DNA of 47,744 bases from Ignavibacteriales bacterium (GCA_016177735.1 JACOUS010000001.1:1-47744), one strand, 5' to 3'. Positions 25,401 to 33,810 are shown, counted from the first letter of the stretch. Numbers and translations are program-made. The notes: generated by a model from the letters alone, not told the origin.

Positions 25401-25708
25401 GATTGCTTGCAAAAGTAAGAGAAATTCCATCGGAATTTGCTCTTAGCCAAAACTATCCGAATCCGTTTAACCCGACAACAACCATGAAGTATGCATTAGC
25501 TCAAGACGCCTCGGTTACAGTAACAGTTTACAACATGCTTGGTCAGAAGGTTAAAACATTAGTTGACCTTCAGCAAGAAGCTGGATACTATACAATTAAC
25601 TGGGACGGTACCAATGAGTTCGGTGGAAGAGTAGCTTCTGGTATCTATATCTATAGATTAACGGCTGGCAAGTTTACTTCTACATTAAAGATGAACTTGT
25701 TGAAGTAA
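19490..25708 (+). CDS. Giant secreted protein: beta-repeat, Ig-like, dockerin-like, cohesin-like and T9SS sorting domains
   Basis: 2072 residues, ATG at 19490 with AGGGAGA upstream. Signal peptide 1-26 (ends SFAQ). Residues 28-90 (TYVSNTNGNDITGTG..., PYATIAKAL) look like the start of a parallel beta-helix. To about 1590 the sequence is a long G/T/N/A-rich run of strand-turn units such as GTLTLT and AGTLNL. Ig-like/cadherin-type modules occupy about 1595-1785 (NKAPVLTTPADVAVNEND; TDPD; TDADGDAIAYS). A dockerin-like pair of calcium loops follows at 1791-1852 (GDVDASGSVTSADA and ANVNGDSQVGALDA). Then comes a cohesin-like beta-sandwich (about 1860-1965) and a T9SS sorting domain from about 1981 (NYPNPFNPTT). 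It is probably a surface adhesin or scaffold that binds a partner cohesin. Internal repeats appear at the DNA level too. Confidence 0.9.
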   Translation: MNLKNLINKLGLVLVLLTFAASASFAQTYVSNTNGNDITGTGTALQPYATIAKALSVVSDGASIVIDADTYNEATVNITKSVTLISQAFNASTTVTVTNGITVNGSGKTVNLGRTADASLAFNLGSTATALTLTDGTLNISQANVVIASGGRITRTAGTINETPTTTDVSVYYTPTASISAGPELPTSLGIGSLNITAGATTLTVGGNLALTSGQIVVVSGNATFSGNVSVTSDGPNANSIDNQGAGTVTFDLAISGSRASAGTPGTVLLNGAGTLTLTGGVTTSNFTFGLTNGAGTINVGPGTYGGAVTNNTAAGTINLLSSATFASTVSNGNATAVIKLNGFQLTLSGAVTLTNTGNIISATASTVGSGMLNITGNILKNGTGELPNVTIASGGKLTLGAATSVYGDLTLNSSTAGAITAGGFNLSVYGGSFNRTDNTPGNYTATGTLTFASSTAQSFNPGASLTLNNLTVNKGSSSVVTLGASVVVNGNLTITAGNLDVGNYNLNLAGGPSVFDNSGNSYSSTGVGYVVFQGASGTVTGTGTFGNILVNLSTAANAVATGSSINFSGILYINTGRFHIADGHTVTFNNTLVANPTVKINTTAANTAGLTKVTLGSGTVTYSSNVNLEYFGTGAYDVNTITFNAAAQTGGLEWTVQPLKLNNVTISTTNTITGFAGASTIAGTLTVGVGSTLAQGAFVYTLSGDSKTHSILGTVTGGSLTVSGTGSAVNGTTSTDAGNNATVNNLLFEPAANGATFTSTNLKTVGGSITLLGTSTKTGAVATVSMNPTTATLTGSLAVGNATVGPTASVTIAGSTTSVFGTNLTLTNGTLTLTRGGNASNIAGTATLTAGTLMLGSNVAVDGQTTQAAGNINAGGFKFTQNGSGASPDYNRTGAGTFTNGTLSLVSTGAAIDLTPGATFTVPNLESIALVNGVTINAAMEVTNSLLIDNAATFAQTGILTVSGNTVTVAGDAGAFTGALTLKGSAATLTLGQSYAIPTLVVNSTGSVTVAGDPAATARTLTVGTAFTLTAGTLNLGIHTLDVATAFTYTAGTITQSTGYLNLNVAAPTVAATGFSIDNLKVYTTATSFGTSAFTVVKNLVLAAALTTSADGKLTLGDGCLVERQGNAFTLSKIPTFGANTDLLYSTYNGGVDITTGKEAPATVRNLTVATDAGALKTILAANITVTGTLSLADMLDATTTASTAITMADGSTLELKVDGTSALDENLTKAGSMNLVYNGATSTTTRELGAITSGAYAAYSGSVTFKGAFTVALNSVLTLNGTTTFDGGSFNIAANALNIGGNVATTANGGNFTNTGAAAFLNMSGSSNTTFGLGASWSVPLAIKFRLNKSSNTSIVTLTGGNLDFATNNAVLYFANGVLATGSNNVILRHSDAGGVPTQGFDITGVTGTNASHVVGNVQKLIDATAVAWVGTAAIALTRVEFPVGTAPSSPAYYRPLAVQFNAPLPTSNFTLTVNHVDASPEGTNGFPLTSGTLTITNYPNFYWLIKSSLTLQPQVKYDIEASAAGYTDYELDGIQNVRFIRRFDNNTSNPWIVQGGSGYDNSTNGTTPVVIVRSAEGAISTQGARFTYSQLNKAPVLTTPADVAVNENDAVTVDWDVTDPDIGQTPTFVGVTWTPSTPAGAAFSTTTGTLTWTPTYTQAGTYTATVTATDGTLTTTDAVTIVVTDVNRAPSFTGTGTSTVATGSVKSGETFSFTYAATDADGDAIAYSVAVTPSPSGTYSISATLGTFTFSPVFADAGNTYTFTVTATDVNTATATTTTAINVNYPVNLGDVDASGSVTSADASLILQYVVGLVTFDAQELWAANVNGDSQVGALDAAWVLFYAVEGTWPTSKIAAAAGTMEMGKAYAGDAGVIYLPVSLKNTSGALSLYTELTIDENAAEVVSVKKATPDGWFVAHNYSNSTLKIAMAGLNSLVDNDVVVIGLKLKDKESSLNITGNAQLNDELTFGLLAKVREIPSEFALSQNYPNPFNPTTTMKYALAQDASVTVTVYNMLGQKVKTLVDLQQEAGYYTINWDGTNEFGGRVASGIYIYRLTAGKFTSTLKMNLLK

Positions 25709-25720
25709 TTCAACAAAAAA

Positions 25721-25752
25721 ATTAGGCAGTCGGGATTTCCCCGGCTGCTTAA
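25721..25752 (+). terminator. Hairpin after the giant gene
   Basis: GCAGTCGGG (25726-25734) pairs with CCCGGCTGC (25740-25748) with one G-T pair; ATTA/TAAT extend the stem. The T tail is short, so it may only reduce readthrough into the next gene. Confidence 0.5.
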
Positions 25753-25787
25753 TCTAAATGGTGTAAAAGAAAAAAAATGAGGTGATA

Positions 25788-27527
25788 ATGACTAGATCCA
25801 AAATAAGTGTTGTAAAGTTTCTTTCAGTAGGAATTACAATGCTTATGCTAAATGCGACGATGTTATTAGGCCAAGCGACAGTGACACTACCAACAGTTTC
25901 TGGGGCGCCAGGTACTGAAAAAGTTGTTGATATTACTACAACAGACTTAGCCAGTATGAACGTATTATCTTACCAGTTCGATATCAGCTACGATAATACG
26001 GTTGTTGAATTAACGGGCATAGAAACTGATGGTACTCTGATAGATAATTTTGGGAACTATTCGGTTAACCCCGATATTGCAAATGGTGTTATACGATTTG
26101 CATGGGCAAATTCCTCAGCACTTTCAGGTGCGGGAACTTTAGTAAAAATAAAAGTAAAATTTCTTGCAGTTGGAACAACAGCATTGACATTTGGAAGTAC
26201 ATTCCAATTCAATGCCGGTACTCCTGCTGCCACTACGGTAAACGGATCGGCAATGGCATCGCAAGTTTTAGTAACCGGCGGTGCTGTTAGTGAAGTTACT
26301 GGAAACGAAATTAATATCCCTATCTACGTTACCGAGTTGACTTCAGCCTATAACGTTTTATCGTTTGATTTCTCTGCTTCTTTTGATCCTTCTGTAATTA
26401 ATATTACCGGTTATGAAACTGCCGGTACATTAAGCGAAGGCGGTTCTGCAAGTATTAATCCTAACAATACAACCGGAACGGTTGCATTTGCCTGGGCTTC
26501 TGCTTCAAGCATTACTGGCAGCGGAGTTCTCGTTTATTTGAAAGCAACTGCAGTTGGAAGCGGCACAAGCGATTTAACTTTCAGTGCTTTCCAATTTAAT
26601 GCCGGTGCACCTACAGTTTCTGCTGACGCCGGACAAGTTGTAATTACTGCTGCAAATGTTGCACCTACACTCACATTGGATCCGGCTGGTCCATATTCGG
26701 TTAACGAAGGTCAGAATATTCAGATTCAGTTGACCGGTGCCGATGCTAACGCCGGTGATGTTCTCTCATATTCATCAACAACACTTCCGAGCGGCGCAAC
26801 ATTAAATGCAACAAGCGGATCGTTCTCATGGACTCCGGCATATAATCAAGCCGGTACCAAAACAATCACATTTACAGTAAGTGATAACCACGGAGCTTCT
26901 GCTTCCGAACAAGTTACTATTACTGTAAATAATGTTAACAGAACACCGCAGTTTACAACTGTACCAGCTCCCGGAACTCAGGTTGAAGCTCATACAGCTC
27001 CGAATCCGGTATATTATACGTTCTTATATACTGCAAGTGATCCGGACGGAGACGCTCTGATCTTCAGTATGGAAGAAGGACCGGACGGCAGCAGTATCAG
27101 TTCAAACGGTGTATTCATTTGGAATGTTAAAACAGGTCAAGCAGGATTTTCATTTGTTGTTACAATAAAAGTAACCGACGGCGAATTTGTTGTTTCAACG
27201 ACACAAGTTCTTTCTGTTAAACCTGATGTTGTTGGTGTAGAAGATCTTTACACCGGCATTCCGAGTGATTACAAACTGATTCAGAATTATCCGAATCCAT
27301 TCAACCCGTCTACAACAATTTATTTCGGTTTACCGAAAGACAGTCATGTAAAACTTTCTGTATATAATATTCTCGGTCAGGAAGTTGCAGTGCTTGTAAA
27401 CGGAACAATGAATGCCGGATTCCACGATGTAAAATTTGATGCTTCTAAATTAAATACAGGTATGTACATCTATAAAATAGAAGCTGAAGATTTTGTATCT
27501 GTAAAGAAGATGTTATTTGTTAAATAG
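25788..27527 (+). CDS. Secreted protein with two cohesin-like domains, two Ig-like domains and T9SS sorting domain
   Basis: About 580 residues. ATG at 25788 is preferred to GTG at 25782 because AGGTG lies just before it. Signal peptide to about residue 30 (LLGQA). Two cohesin-like modules follow: about 32-145 (ATVTLPTVSGAPGTEKVVDI; ISYDNTVVELTGIE; IRFAWANSSALSGAGTLVKI) and about 160-290 (EINIPIYVTELTSAYNVLSF; SASITGSGVLVYLKA). Two He_PIG/cadherin-type Ig-like modules cover about 294-480 (PAGPYSVNEGQNIQIQL; YTASDPDGDALIFSM). The sorting domain starts near 500 (NYPNPFNPSTT). Cohesins bind dockerins, and the preceding gene encodes a dockerin-like module, so the two products may dock on the cell surface. 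Confidence 0.88.
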   Translation: MTRSKISVVKFLSVGITMLMLNATMLLGQATVTLPTVSGAPGTEKVVDITTTDLASMNVLSYQFDISYDNTVVELTGIETDGTLIDNFGNYSVNPDIANGVIRFAWANSSALSGAGTLVKIKVKFLAVGTTALTFGSTFQFNAGTPAATTVNGSAMASQVLVTGGAVSEVTGNEINIPIYVTELTSAYNVLSFDFSASFDPSVINITGYETAGTLSEGGSASINPNNTTGTVAFAWASASSITGSGVLVYLKATAVGSGTSDLTFSAFQFNAGAPTVSADAGQVVITAANVAPTLTLDPAGPYSVNEGQNIQIQLTGADANAGDVLSYSSTTLPSGATLNATSGSFSWTPAYNQAGTKTITFTVSDNHGASASEQVTITVNNVNRTPQFTTVPAPGTQVEAHTAPNPVYYTFLYTASDPDGDALIFSMEEGPDGSSISSNGVFIWNVKTGQAGFSFVVTIKVTDGEFVVSTTQVLSVKPDVVGVEDLYTGIPSDYKLIQNYPNPFNPSTTIYFGLPKDSHVKLSVYNILGQEVAVLVNGTMNAGFHDVKFDASKLNTGMYIYKIEAEDFVSVKKMLFVK

Positions 27528-27550
27528 GACACACGCGATTATGTATAAAA

Positions 27551-27582
27551 AATGCCCCTTTCATTAGGGGCATTTTTGTTTT
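27551..27582 (+). terminator. Rho-independent terminator
   Basis: AATGCCCC (27551-27558) pairs with GGGGCATT (27567-27574) followed by TTTGTTTT. It separates the two cohesin genes. Confidence 0.85.
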
Positions 27583-27611
27583 AAATTGAACAACAAAAAA
27601 ATGGAGATGGT

Positions 27612-28940
27612 ATGAAACATTTAGTATGTAAGTTTGTATTGTTGTTTTTATTGGCGGGCACAATCTACGGTCAGGTTACTATCTCTTTGCCAACAGTAAC
27701 CGGTTCGCCGAATACCGAAACTTTAGCGCCGATTACCGTAACAAGTATTACCGGGCTCAATGTGAAAAATTTTCAATTCCAGATTAACTACGATAAATCT
27801 GTGGTATATATAACAAATTATAGTACTTCCGGAAGCTTGATCAGCGGTTCCAATCCCACAACAAAAATTGATACTGCAAACGGTTTTATTCGAATTGCAT
27901 GGGCATCTTCAACAGCACTAAGCGGTTCAGGTGCATTAATTAATTTGAGAATAAAATTTAGAAGTAATGACGGCGTTACAAATCTAACATTTAGCGAACT
28001 GACAACACCAACACCCGGTCCAATGGAATTTGGTTCTTCATCATTGGAAAAAACATGGGTGAACGGAAGTGCGAGAGTGCAGTCACAAAATTTTGGACCG
28101 GTGTTCGATCCGATAAATTCTCAAACAGTTAATGAAGGAGTGTTGTTAAGTTTTGCTGTTAATGCAACCGATCCCGAAAATGATCCGATCACATACTCTG
28201 CAAGCAATTTACCGGAAGGTGCGGACTTTAATACTACCACAAAAGTTTTTAGCTGGACTCCGAATAATCAGCAATCGGGAAATTACATTGTAGATTTTTC
28301 AGCGAGTGACGGCAACACAACTGCAGCAATATCGGTTATGATTACAGTTGTAAATGTAAATGCAGCACCAACGTTTACACGCACTTTGCCGGATACAACG
28401 GTTCAAGTGCACAACGTTCCGGTTGAATTTTCATATCAATACGAGGCTGTTGACCCGGACGGCGATGCAATTACTTATGCATTTATTGCCGGACCAAGCG
28501 GAAGTAAAATTAGTCCGAGCGGATTATTTACATGGTCGCCGGCAGTAAGTCAAGCCGGACAACCATATAATGTGATTGTTGCTATTTCCGATGGTACGCA
28601 ATTAACGAGAGACACAGCAGTTGTAAAGGGAAGCGATGATGTTGTTGGTGTGAGAAGTGATTATTCAAGTATGCCGAAAGAATATGCGCTGCACCAGAAT
28701 TTCCCTAATCCGTTTAACCCGACAACGAACATAAAATTTGCACTGCCCAAAGGATCATCCGTTAAGTTGAGAGTTTACAGCATACTTGGCGAAGAAGTAG
28801 CATTGCTTGTGAATAAAGTTCTTCCGGCTGGAAATCACACAGTTGATTTTGATGCAGCCGGTCTGCCTACCGGAATGTATGTTTACAGAATAGAGGCAGA
28901 AAATTTTGTTTCAATGAAGAAGATGCTGCTGGTAAAATAA
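27612..28940 (+). CDS. Secreted protein with one cohesin-like domain, two Ig-like domains and T9SS sorting domain
   Basis: 442 residues, paralogue of the preceding gene with one cohesin-like module missing. Signal peptide 1-20 (GTIYGQ). Cohesin-like domain about 21-155 (VTISLPTVTGSPNTETLAPI; INYDKSVVYITNYS; IRIAWASSTALSGSGALINL). Ig-like modules about 160-255 (NSQTVNEGVLLSFAVNATDP) and 256-350 (QYEAVDPDGDAITYAF). Sorting domain from about 360 (NFPNPFNPTTN to the end). ATG at 27612 with GGAGATGG upstream, after a strong terminator, so it may have its own promoter in a gap of only 30 bases or be reached by readthrough. Probable surface component binding a dockerin partner. Confidence 0.88.
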   Translation: MKHLVCKFVLLFLLAGTIYGQVTISLPTVTGSPNTETLAPITVTSITGLNVKNFQFQINYDKSVVYITNYSTSGSLISGSNPTTKIDTANGFIRIAWASSTALSGSGALINLRIKFRSNDGVTNLTFSELTTPTPGPMEFGSSSLEKTWVNGSARVQSQNFGPVFDPINSQTVNEGVLLSFAVNATDPENDPITYSASNLPEGADFNTTTKVFSWTPNNQQSGNYIVDFSASDGNTTAAISVMITVVNVNAAPTFTRTLPDTTVQVHNVPVEFSYQYEAVDPDGDAITYAFIAGPSGSKISPSGLFTWSPAVSQAGQPYNVIVAISDGTQLTRDTAVVKGSDDVVGVRSDYSSMPKEYALHQNFPNPFNPTTNIKFALPKGSSVKLRVYSILGEEVALLVNKVLPAGNHTVDFDAAGLPTGMYVYRIEAENFVSMKKMLLVK

Positions 28941-29007
28941 TTCCAACATAATATTACGTTTTGAAATATAGATTAGATTCTTTTCACAAGGGGATTCTAA
29001 TTTTGAA

Positions 29008-30048
29008 ATGACAACGAGGGCTTCAGTACAATACTTTGCAATAGTATTGATATCTGTTTTTTTGGTAAGAAATTCTTTTGCGGCGGATATTAATATTTCG
29101 GATAATAACCATCGGTTAGTATTTCCAAATAGCCCTCCAACCCTTTCTTTATCGCCGCAAGGTCCTTATGTTGTTAACGAAAATGAAGAGCTGCAAATTC
29201 AGTTGATTGGCAGCGACCCCGATCCTGAAGAGGTGCTATATTATTCAGCCAATGGTTTGCCGGGCGGTGCACAGCTTAATCCAACAATCGGATTATTCAA
29301 ATGGCAGCCAAGATATAATCAAGCCGGCACTTGCAAAATTTTATTTTTCGTTACAGATGGAAACGGATTGTACGATACGGCAAGCGCAGTAATTACAGTG
29401 AACAATGTAAACAGACCACCGGCTTTTACAACGATAATCCCTCCGGATACCGAGATTCCATATTTTGCTAATCATGAAGAAACTTATGTATTTCTTTACA
29501 CAGCGAGTGATCCGGACGGCGATCCGGTTCTGTTTAGTTTGGAAACAAAAATTGAAGGAGTGAGTGTTGCGACAAATGGCATATTAATGTGGACCGTGAA
29601 GAAGGCACAAGCCTTTCAAAAATATGTCGTTAGAGTAAAAGTAACCGATGGTGTCTATTACGCGGAAACAAGCGCGGTAGTATCTGTCGGCGGAAATATA
29701 ATAGCCGATACATTCACCGATGTTGAATTATCATCTAATCTGCCGAATGAATTTATGTTGTATCAGAATTATCCGAATCCGTTTAATCCATCAACAACAA
29801 TTGAGTACACAATACCCAGCGTAGAGACGGGATATATCCCGTCTCTACATCATGTTACGTTAAAAATCTATGACATTCTTGGAAGAGAAGTTGCAGTGCT
29901 TGTGAATGAAGAGCAGATGCCCGGAAAACATAGTGTTATATTTAATGTAGAGGCGAATCGGCGATTCGCCTTACAAAGCGGAATATATTTTTACACGTTG
30001 CAAACCGATTATTTCTCTCAAACAAAGAAAATGATATTAACCAAATAG
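29008..30048 (+). CDS. Secreted Ig-like T9SS protein with two palindrome insertions
   Basis: 346 residues: signal peptide 1-26 (LVRNSFAA), two He_PIG/cadherin-type modules (about 48-135, LSPQGPYVVNENEELQIQL; 136-230, YTASDPDGDPVLFSL) and a T9SS sorting domain from 253 (NYPNPFNPSTT). It is a paralogue of the previous two genes without any cohesin. Inside the sorting domain two palindromes are translated. Residues 271-280 (VETGYIPSLH) come from 29821-29848, between YTIPS and HVTLKIYD. Residues 314-322 (VEANRRFAL) come from 29947-29974, before QSGIYFY. The reading frame survives both. No good Shine-Dalgarno is near the ATG. Whether the altered sorting domain is still recognised by T9SS is unknown. 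Confidence 0.85.
   Translation: MTTRASVQYFAIVLISVFLVRNSFAADINISDNNHRLVFPNSPPTLSLSPQGPYVVNENEELQIQLIGSDPDPEEVLYYSANGLPGGAQLNPTIGLFKWQPRYNQAGTCKILFFVTDGNGLYDTASAVITVNNVNRPPAFTTIIPPDTEIPYFANHEETYVFLYTASDPDGDPVLFSLETKIEGVSVATNGILMWTVKKAQAFQKYVVRVKVTDGVYYAETSAVVSVGGNIIADTFTDVELSSNLPNEFMLYQNYPNPFNPSTTIEYTIPSVETGYIPSLHHVTLKIYDILGREVAVLVNEEQMPGKHSVIFNVEANRRFALQSGIYFYTLQTDYFSQTKKMILTK
29821..29848. repeat. 28-bp perfect palindrome inside a T9SS gene
   Basis: GTAGAGACGGGATA joined to its exact reverse complement TATCCCGTCTCTAC. It adds about nine codons to the sorting domain. It has the same outer arms as 5004-5031. Confidence 0.9.
29947..29974. repeat. Second palindrome inside the same T9SS gene
   Basis: AGGCGAATC-GGC-GATTCGCCT flanked by GTAG and TAC. 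It starts GTAGAG like the palindrome 98 bases upstream but has a different core, so it is a second independent insertion of the same class. Confidence 0.8.
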
Positions 30049-30059
30049 GTTTTTGGTCA

Positions 30060-30118
30060 GCTTTAAAGCGGCTGAAGTTGTGGAAAAAATGCCGCTGTCG
30101 AAGCCGACGCTTCGACCT
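30060..30118. terminator. Hairpins between convergent genes
   Basis: TGTCGAAGC-CGAC-GCTTCGAC near 30094-30115 and CAGCTTTAAAGCGGCTG near 30059-30075 lie between two converging genes. They may act as a weak bidirectional terminator; no clear T tail is present. Confidence 0.4.
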
Positions 30119-30125
30119 ACAAAAA

Positions 30126-31610
30126 TTATTGGACCTCTTTACTGATTGTCTCCCGTGTATAATTTCCTTCGGTTACTTGATAGGCAGTTAAGAAAGCAAG
30201 ACGCGTAATTTTTTCGAACAAAATTTTGTTCAGTGTTTCGGGTTTATCGCTCAACATGTGTAAATGAGTGTAGCTGTTTTTAGTAACAAAATAAATTGTT
30301 GGAATTCCTTTTTGAAAGAAATGCTCGGCATCGGCACCGCCGCCTTTCCAAGTTTTATTGATCATTAAATTATCGTTCGCAGAATCCAAATGTTTGGCGA
30401 TTTTCCATAATTCATTTGCACTTTCACCGCCGCCGATTTGAATGCTGTCGCCGTGACCAACGCAATCCATGTTAATCATAGCTGCAACATTTTCGATACT
30501 GCACGGCAAATGTTCGGAATAAAATTTGGAACCGTGCAAACCTTGTTCTTCGCTTGCGAAAAGTAGAAATGCAATTGATCTTTTCGGCTTAATTCCAGAT
30601 TGAGCAAAAGTACGCGCAATTTGCAAAACTGCGGCAGAACCGGACGCATTATCGTTTGCACCGGGGTAATAAATTTTGCCGGCTTGCCGACCGACGTGAT
30701 CGAGATGTGCGCCGATTACCAAGTATTCGTTTTTCAATAGCGGGTCAGTGCCTTCCAAAATTCCTACAACGTTTACTACTTCTTTTTCTTTTTCATAGTT
30801 GGTCGTAACATTTATTTCTACTTGATGCTTCAGCGGAACAGAGAAAGGTTCTTTTGATTGATCAATTTTTGTCTGCAATTCTTTGAGGGTGTATCCGCTT
30901 TCTTCAAAGAGAATATCTGCAAGCGGTAAATCAATGTGAAGTTCCGGGAAGTTGAGCATCTGTTCGCCTTCACCGTTGATAACACTGCCGATCGGTACTT
31001 GCGGCTTTTCATCGTTCGGGAAAGAGACAAACAAAATTCCTACTGCCCCGTGCTGTGCCGCTGTAATTGCTTTCTCGCGAGGATTTCCTTTTGTGAAAAT
31101 TTTCTCGTCAATTTTCCACGATGGATTGTATTTAAATACAAGCGCAACTTTTCCTTTAACATCAACACCGGTGTAATCGTCGTAACTAACTTCAGGCTGT
31201 GATAAACCGTATCCGCAAAAAACAACATTTGAAATTATATTACCCGAGCCGGTAAATCCTCTGTACGAATAATCTTTGCCGAGTAAGAATTGGAATTTTT
31301 TTCCGTCTTTAATTATTGTGAACGGCTCTTCCGAGATGATGTTGTTGTATTCTACATTTAATTTTTGGAAGTAATCATTGCCATCGCCGCCGGGTTTGAG
31401 ATCCATGTTTGTAAATTCTTGCTTGATAAAATCAGCAGCTTTTTGAAAACCTTCATGTCCCGGCAGTCTGCCGGCTAATTCAGGCGATGCGAGATATTCT
31501 ACGGTTTTGAGTAAGTCATCGCCTTTTATTGCCGCAGTAATTGATGATAAATTGTTTTGTGCAGTGATTACAGTACTTACACAAAATAGGAAGAAGAAAA
31601 TTTTTTTCAT
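30126..31610 (-). CDS. M28-family metallopeptidase with PA domain
   Basis: A 494-residue exported aminopeptidase-like enzyme, signal peptide 1-17 (VITAQ). The N-terminal part has SPELAGRLPGHEGFQKAADF, typical of M28 peptidases. A protease-associated insert covers about 130-245. The di-zinc site is in GAHLDHVG, GANDNASGSAA, FASEEQGLHGSK, INMDCVGHGD and the late SYTHLHMLSD. It would remove N-terminal residues from peptides in the periplasm or outside the cell. The end of the product is about 10 polar residues. The MITE-like 90-bp repeat at 31641-31730 lies upstream of its start. Confidence 0.93.
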   Translation of the reverse strand: MKKIFFFLFCVSTVITAQNNLSSITAAIKGDDLLKTVEYLASPELAGRLPGHEGFQKAADFIKQEFTNMDLKPGGDGNDYFQKLNVEYNNIISEEPFTIIKDGKKFQFLLGKDYSYRGFTGSGNIISNVVFCGYGLSQPEVSYDDYTGVDVKGKVALVFKYNPSWKIDEKIFTKGNPREKAITAAQHGAVGILFVSFPNDEKPQVPIGSVINGEGEQMLNFPELHIDLPLADILFEESGYTLKELQTKIDQSKEPFSVPLKHQVEINVTTNYEKEKEVVNVVGILEGTDPLLKNEYLVIGAHLDHVGRQAGKIYYPGANDNASGSAAVLQIARTFAQSGIKPKRSIAFLLFASEEQGLHGSKFYSEHLPCSIENVAAMINMDCVGHGDSIQIGGGESANELWKIAKHLDSANDNLMINKTWKGGGADAEHFFQKGIPTIYFVTKNSYTHLHMLSDKPETLNKILFEKITRLAFLTAYQVTEGNYTRETISKEVQ

Positions 31611-31640
31611 AACAGCTCTTTTTTTGTAGTGGAAATTTTA

Positions 31641-31730
31641 ATGGTACACAGATCGAACTGATAAAACTGATTTAAACAGATTTAATAAATCAGTTCTAAT
31701 CCATTTAGTCGGTTAAATCCGTGTGTTATA
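31641..31730. repeat. 90-bp intergenic repeat, copy A
   Basis: It begins ATGGTACACAG, contains CTGATAAAACTGATTTAAAC and ends GTTAAATCCGTGTGTTATA. A copy of exactly the same length lies at 33811-33900. The two copies bracket the DUF255 gene. Confidence 0.7.
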
Positions 31731-31744
31731 AAAATAATGATTCT

Positions 31745-33784
31745 TTATTTTATAAAATTAATGGCTTCGTACAAATCGTTTGTCGGCAGCTTGCATTCAT
31801 GATTTTTGCAAATGTAAAATGTCGGTTTCTCATTAATCGCTTTGTAATCTTTTAGATAATTAAACGGCAGTTGTTCACTTTCATCAGCAATGTTGTTGAT
31901 TATAATCACGATGTTCGGCAAAAATAGTTTATTGAATTGATCAATAATAGTTTTTATTTCTTCTTTAGAGTGATTATGCGAGATGATAATTTCATAACTG
32001 TTCCCAAAGAGGAAATCAATTCCGGACAAAAGAAATGAAGAAGCTCCGGGTGCTTTTGTCAGTTCCGCAGAAAAATTATTAATTAGTTTGAATGCGTAAT
32101 CTTCATAGCGCGGCTCGGCGGTTATCCGCGCAAGTTTAATAAGATTGTTGAACATCACCGAATTGCCCGATGGAATTGCGCCGTCATAAATTTCTTTTGA
32201 ACGAGCGATTAATTTTTCTCCGTAATCCGGTGTAAAGAAGAACGCACCGTTTACATCCGAAAAATGAGTGATGGTGAAATCGCACAATTCAACGGCGCGT
32301 AATAAATATTTTACGGAGAATGTAGATTGATATAACTCAATTAGTGCGCAAATCAGAAAAGCATAATCATCCAGCTTCGCGTCGATTTCGGCTTTGCCGC
32401 CTTTATATCTATGCAGCAACTGATTTTTATCATTAAACATTTTTGCAGAAATAAATTCATAACACTCAACTGCTTTTTGGATGTAATCCTCGCTGCCCAA
32501 AATTCTGCCGGCAATAGATAATGCGGAAATCACGAGTGCATTCCAATCGGTCAATATTTTTTGATCTTTGAACGGATAAATTCTTTTCGAGCGATGCTCG
32601 AAAAGTTTACGGGCAAGCTTGCCGGATAAATCTTTATCATAGTTTGAGATATGGAGAATATTATTCCCGGTAAAGTTTCTTGTTGATTCATCTACAAAGT
32701 TTCCGTTAACGGAAACCTTAAAATAATTTACAGCCGACTCTGCTTCATCCGTTTCAAGCAGATCAAAAATTTCTTTGTGAGTCCAAAGATAAAATTTCCC
32801 TTCGATGCCTTCGCTGTCCGCATCTTCCGCAGAATAAAATCCCCCTTCCGGCGAGCGCATATCTCTCAAAACATATTCAATAATTTCTTCGGCAGTATTC
32901 TTAAAAATAATTTCTCCCGCTGCTTGAAATGCTTCGGCATACGCGGTAATCAACAGTGCTTGATCGTAAATCATTTTTTCGAAGTGAGGCAGAAGCCAAT
33001 GTTTATCGGTTGAGTAACGATGGAAGCCGAAACCAACTTGGTCATAGATTCCGCCTTTTCTCATTTCCAAAAGTGTTTTGGCGGCTATTCCAAGTGCAGA
33101 TTGATCGCCGCTCGTTTTTCCGTATCTTAACAAAAACATCAAGTTGTGCGGCGAAGGAAATTTTGGTGCGGTTCCGAATCCCCCGTATTCATTATCGAAT
33201 CTTTGATGAAAATATTCAAAAGCATCTTTGGTTATTGATTGGCTTATCTGTAAAGCCGGGCTTTCCTTTTTATAAATTTCATTAAGATAAAATGTTATCT
33301 GCTCGGAACTTTCGAGCAATTCATTTCTTCTGTTGAGCCAAAATGAATTTATTCCAAGCAGTAAATTCTTAAAACCGCTTCTCCCGTATCGATCTTCTTT
33401 TGGAAAATAAGTGCCGGCAAAGAAAGGTTTTTTATCGTGAGTCATAAAAATTGAAAGAGGCCAGCCGCCTGTTCCGTTCATCAATTGACAAACTATCATG
33501 TAAATGTTGTCGATGTCGGGTCTTTCTTCGCGGTCAACTTTAATCGAGACAAAATGTTGATTCATTATCTCTGCAATTTCATCATCTTCGAAAGATTCTT
33601 TCTCCATCACATGACACCAGTGACAAGTGGAGTAGCCGATCGAAAGAAAAACCGGTTTGTCTTCCGTGCGCGCTTTTTCGAATGCGTCATCGCACCACGG
33701 ATACCAATCAACCGGATTGTGTGCGTGCTGTAACAAATACGGACTGCTTTCATTTATTAAACGGTTGGGCTTGTGCGAATTCAT
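31745..33784 (-). CDS. DUF255 thioredoxin-domain protein (YyaL/SSP411 family)
   Basis: About 679 residues from the ATG at 33784. The N-terminal thioredoxin-like domain carries [37 protein letters not shown] (C-x2-C) and [12 protein letters not shown]. The rest is an alpha/alpha six-hairpin barrel like glycosidases or N-acylglucosamine epimerases, with [17 protein letters not shown] and [12 protein letters not shown]. Family members are widespread and of unsettled function (redox or sugar-related). No signal peptide, so cytosolic. It is flanked on both sides by copies of a 90-bp intergenic repeat, but the gene has no feature suggesting transfer. Confidence 0.95.
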   Translation of the reverse strand: MNSHKPNRLINESSPYLLQHAHNPVDWYPWCDDAFEKARTEDKPVFLSIGYSTCHWCHVMEKESFEDDEIAEIMNQHFVSIKVDREERPDIDNIYMIVCQLMNGTGGWPLSIFMTHDKKPFFAGTYFPKEDRYGRSGFKNLLLGINSFWLNRRNELLESSEQITFYLNEIYKKESPALQISQSITKDAFEYFHQRFDNEYGGFGTAPKFPSPHNLMFLLRYGKTSGDQSALGIAAKTLLEMRKGGIYDQVGFGFHRYSTDKHWLLPHFEKMIYDQALLITAYAEAFQAAGEIIFKNTAEEIIEYVLRDMRSPEGGFYSAEDADSEGIEGKFYLWTHKEIFDLLETDEAESAVNYFKVSVNGNFVDESTRNFTGNNILHISNYDKDLSGKLARKLFEHRSKRIYPFKDQKILTDWNALVISALSIAGRILGSEDYIQKAVECYEFISAKMFNDKNQLLHRYKGGKAEIDAKLDDYAFLICALIELYQSTFSVKYLLRAVELCDFTITHFSDVNGAFFFTPDYGEKLIARSKEIYDGAIPSGNSVMFNNLIKLARITAEPRYEDYAFKLINNFSAELTKAPGASSFLLSGIDFLFGNSYEIIISHNHSKEEIKTIIDQFNKLFLPNIVIIINNIADESEQLPFNYLKDYKAINEKPTFYICKNHECKLPTNDLYEAINFIK

Positions 33785-33810
33785 CAATAATTATCTTTCT
33801 TGATTTTTAA

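Noticed and set aside
31745-33784. DUF255 gene as cargo of a composite transposon made by the two 90-bp repeats
   Set aside because: The repeats have no transposase, the gene is a widespread housekeeping-type family, and its composition looks like its neighbours.
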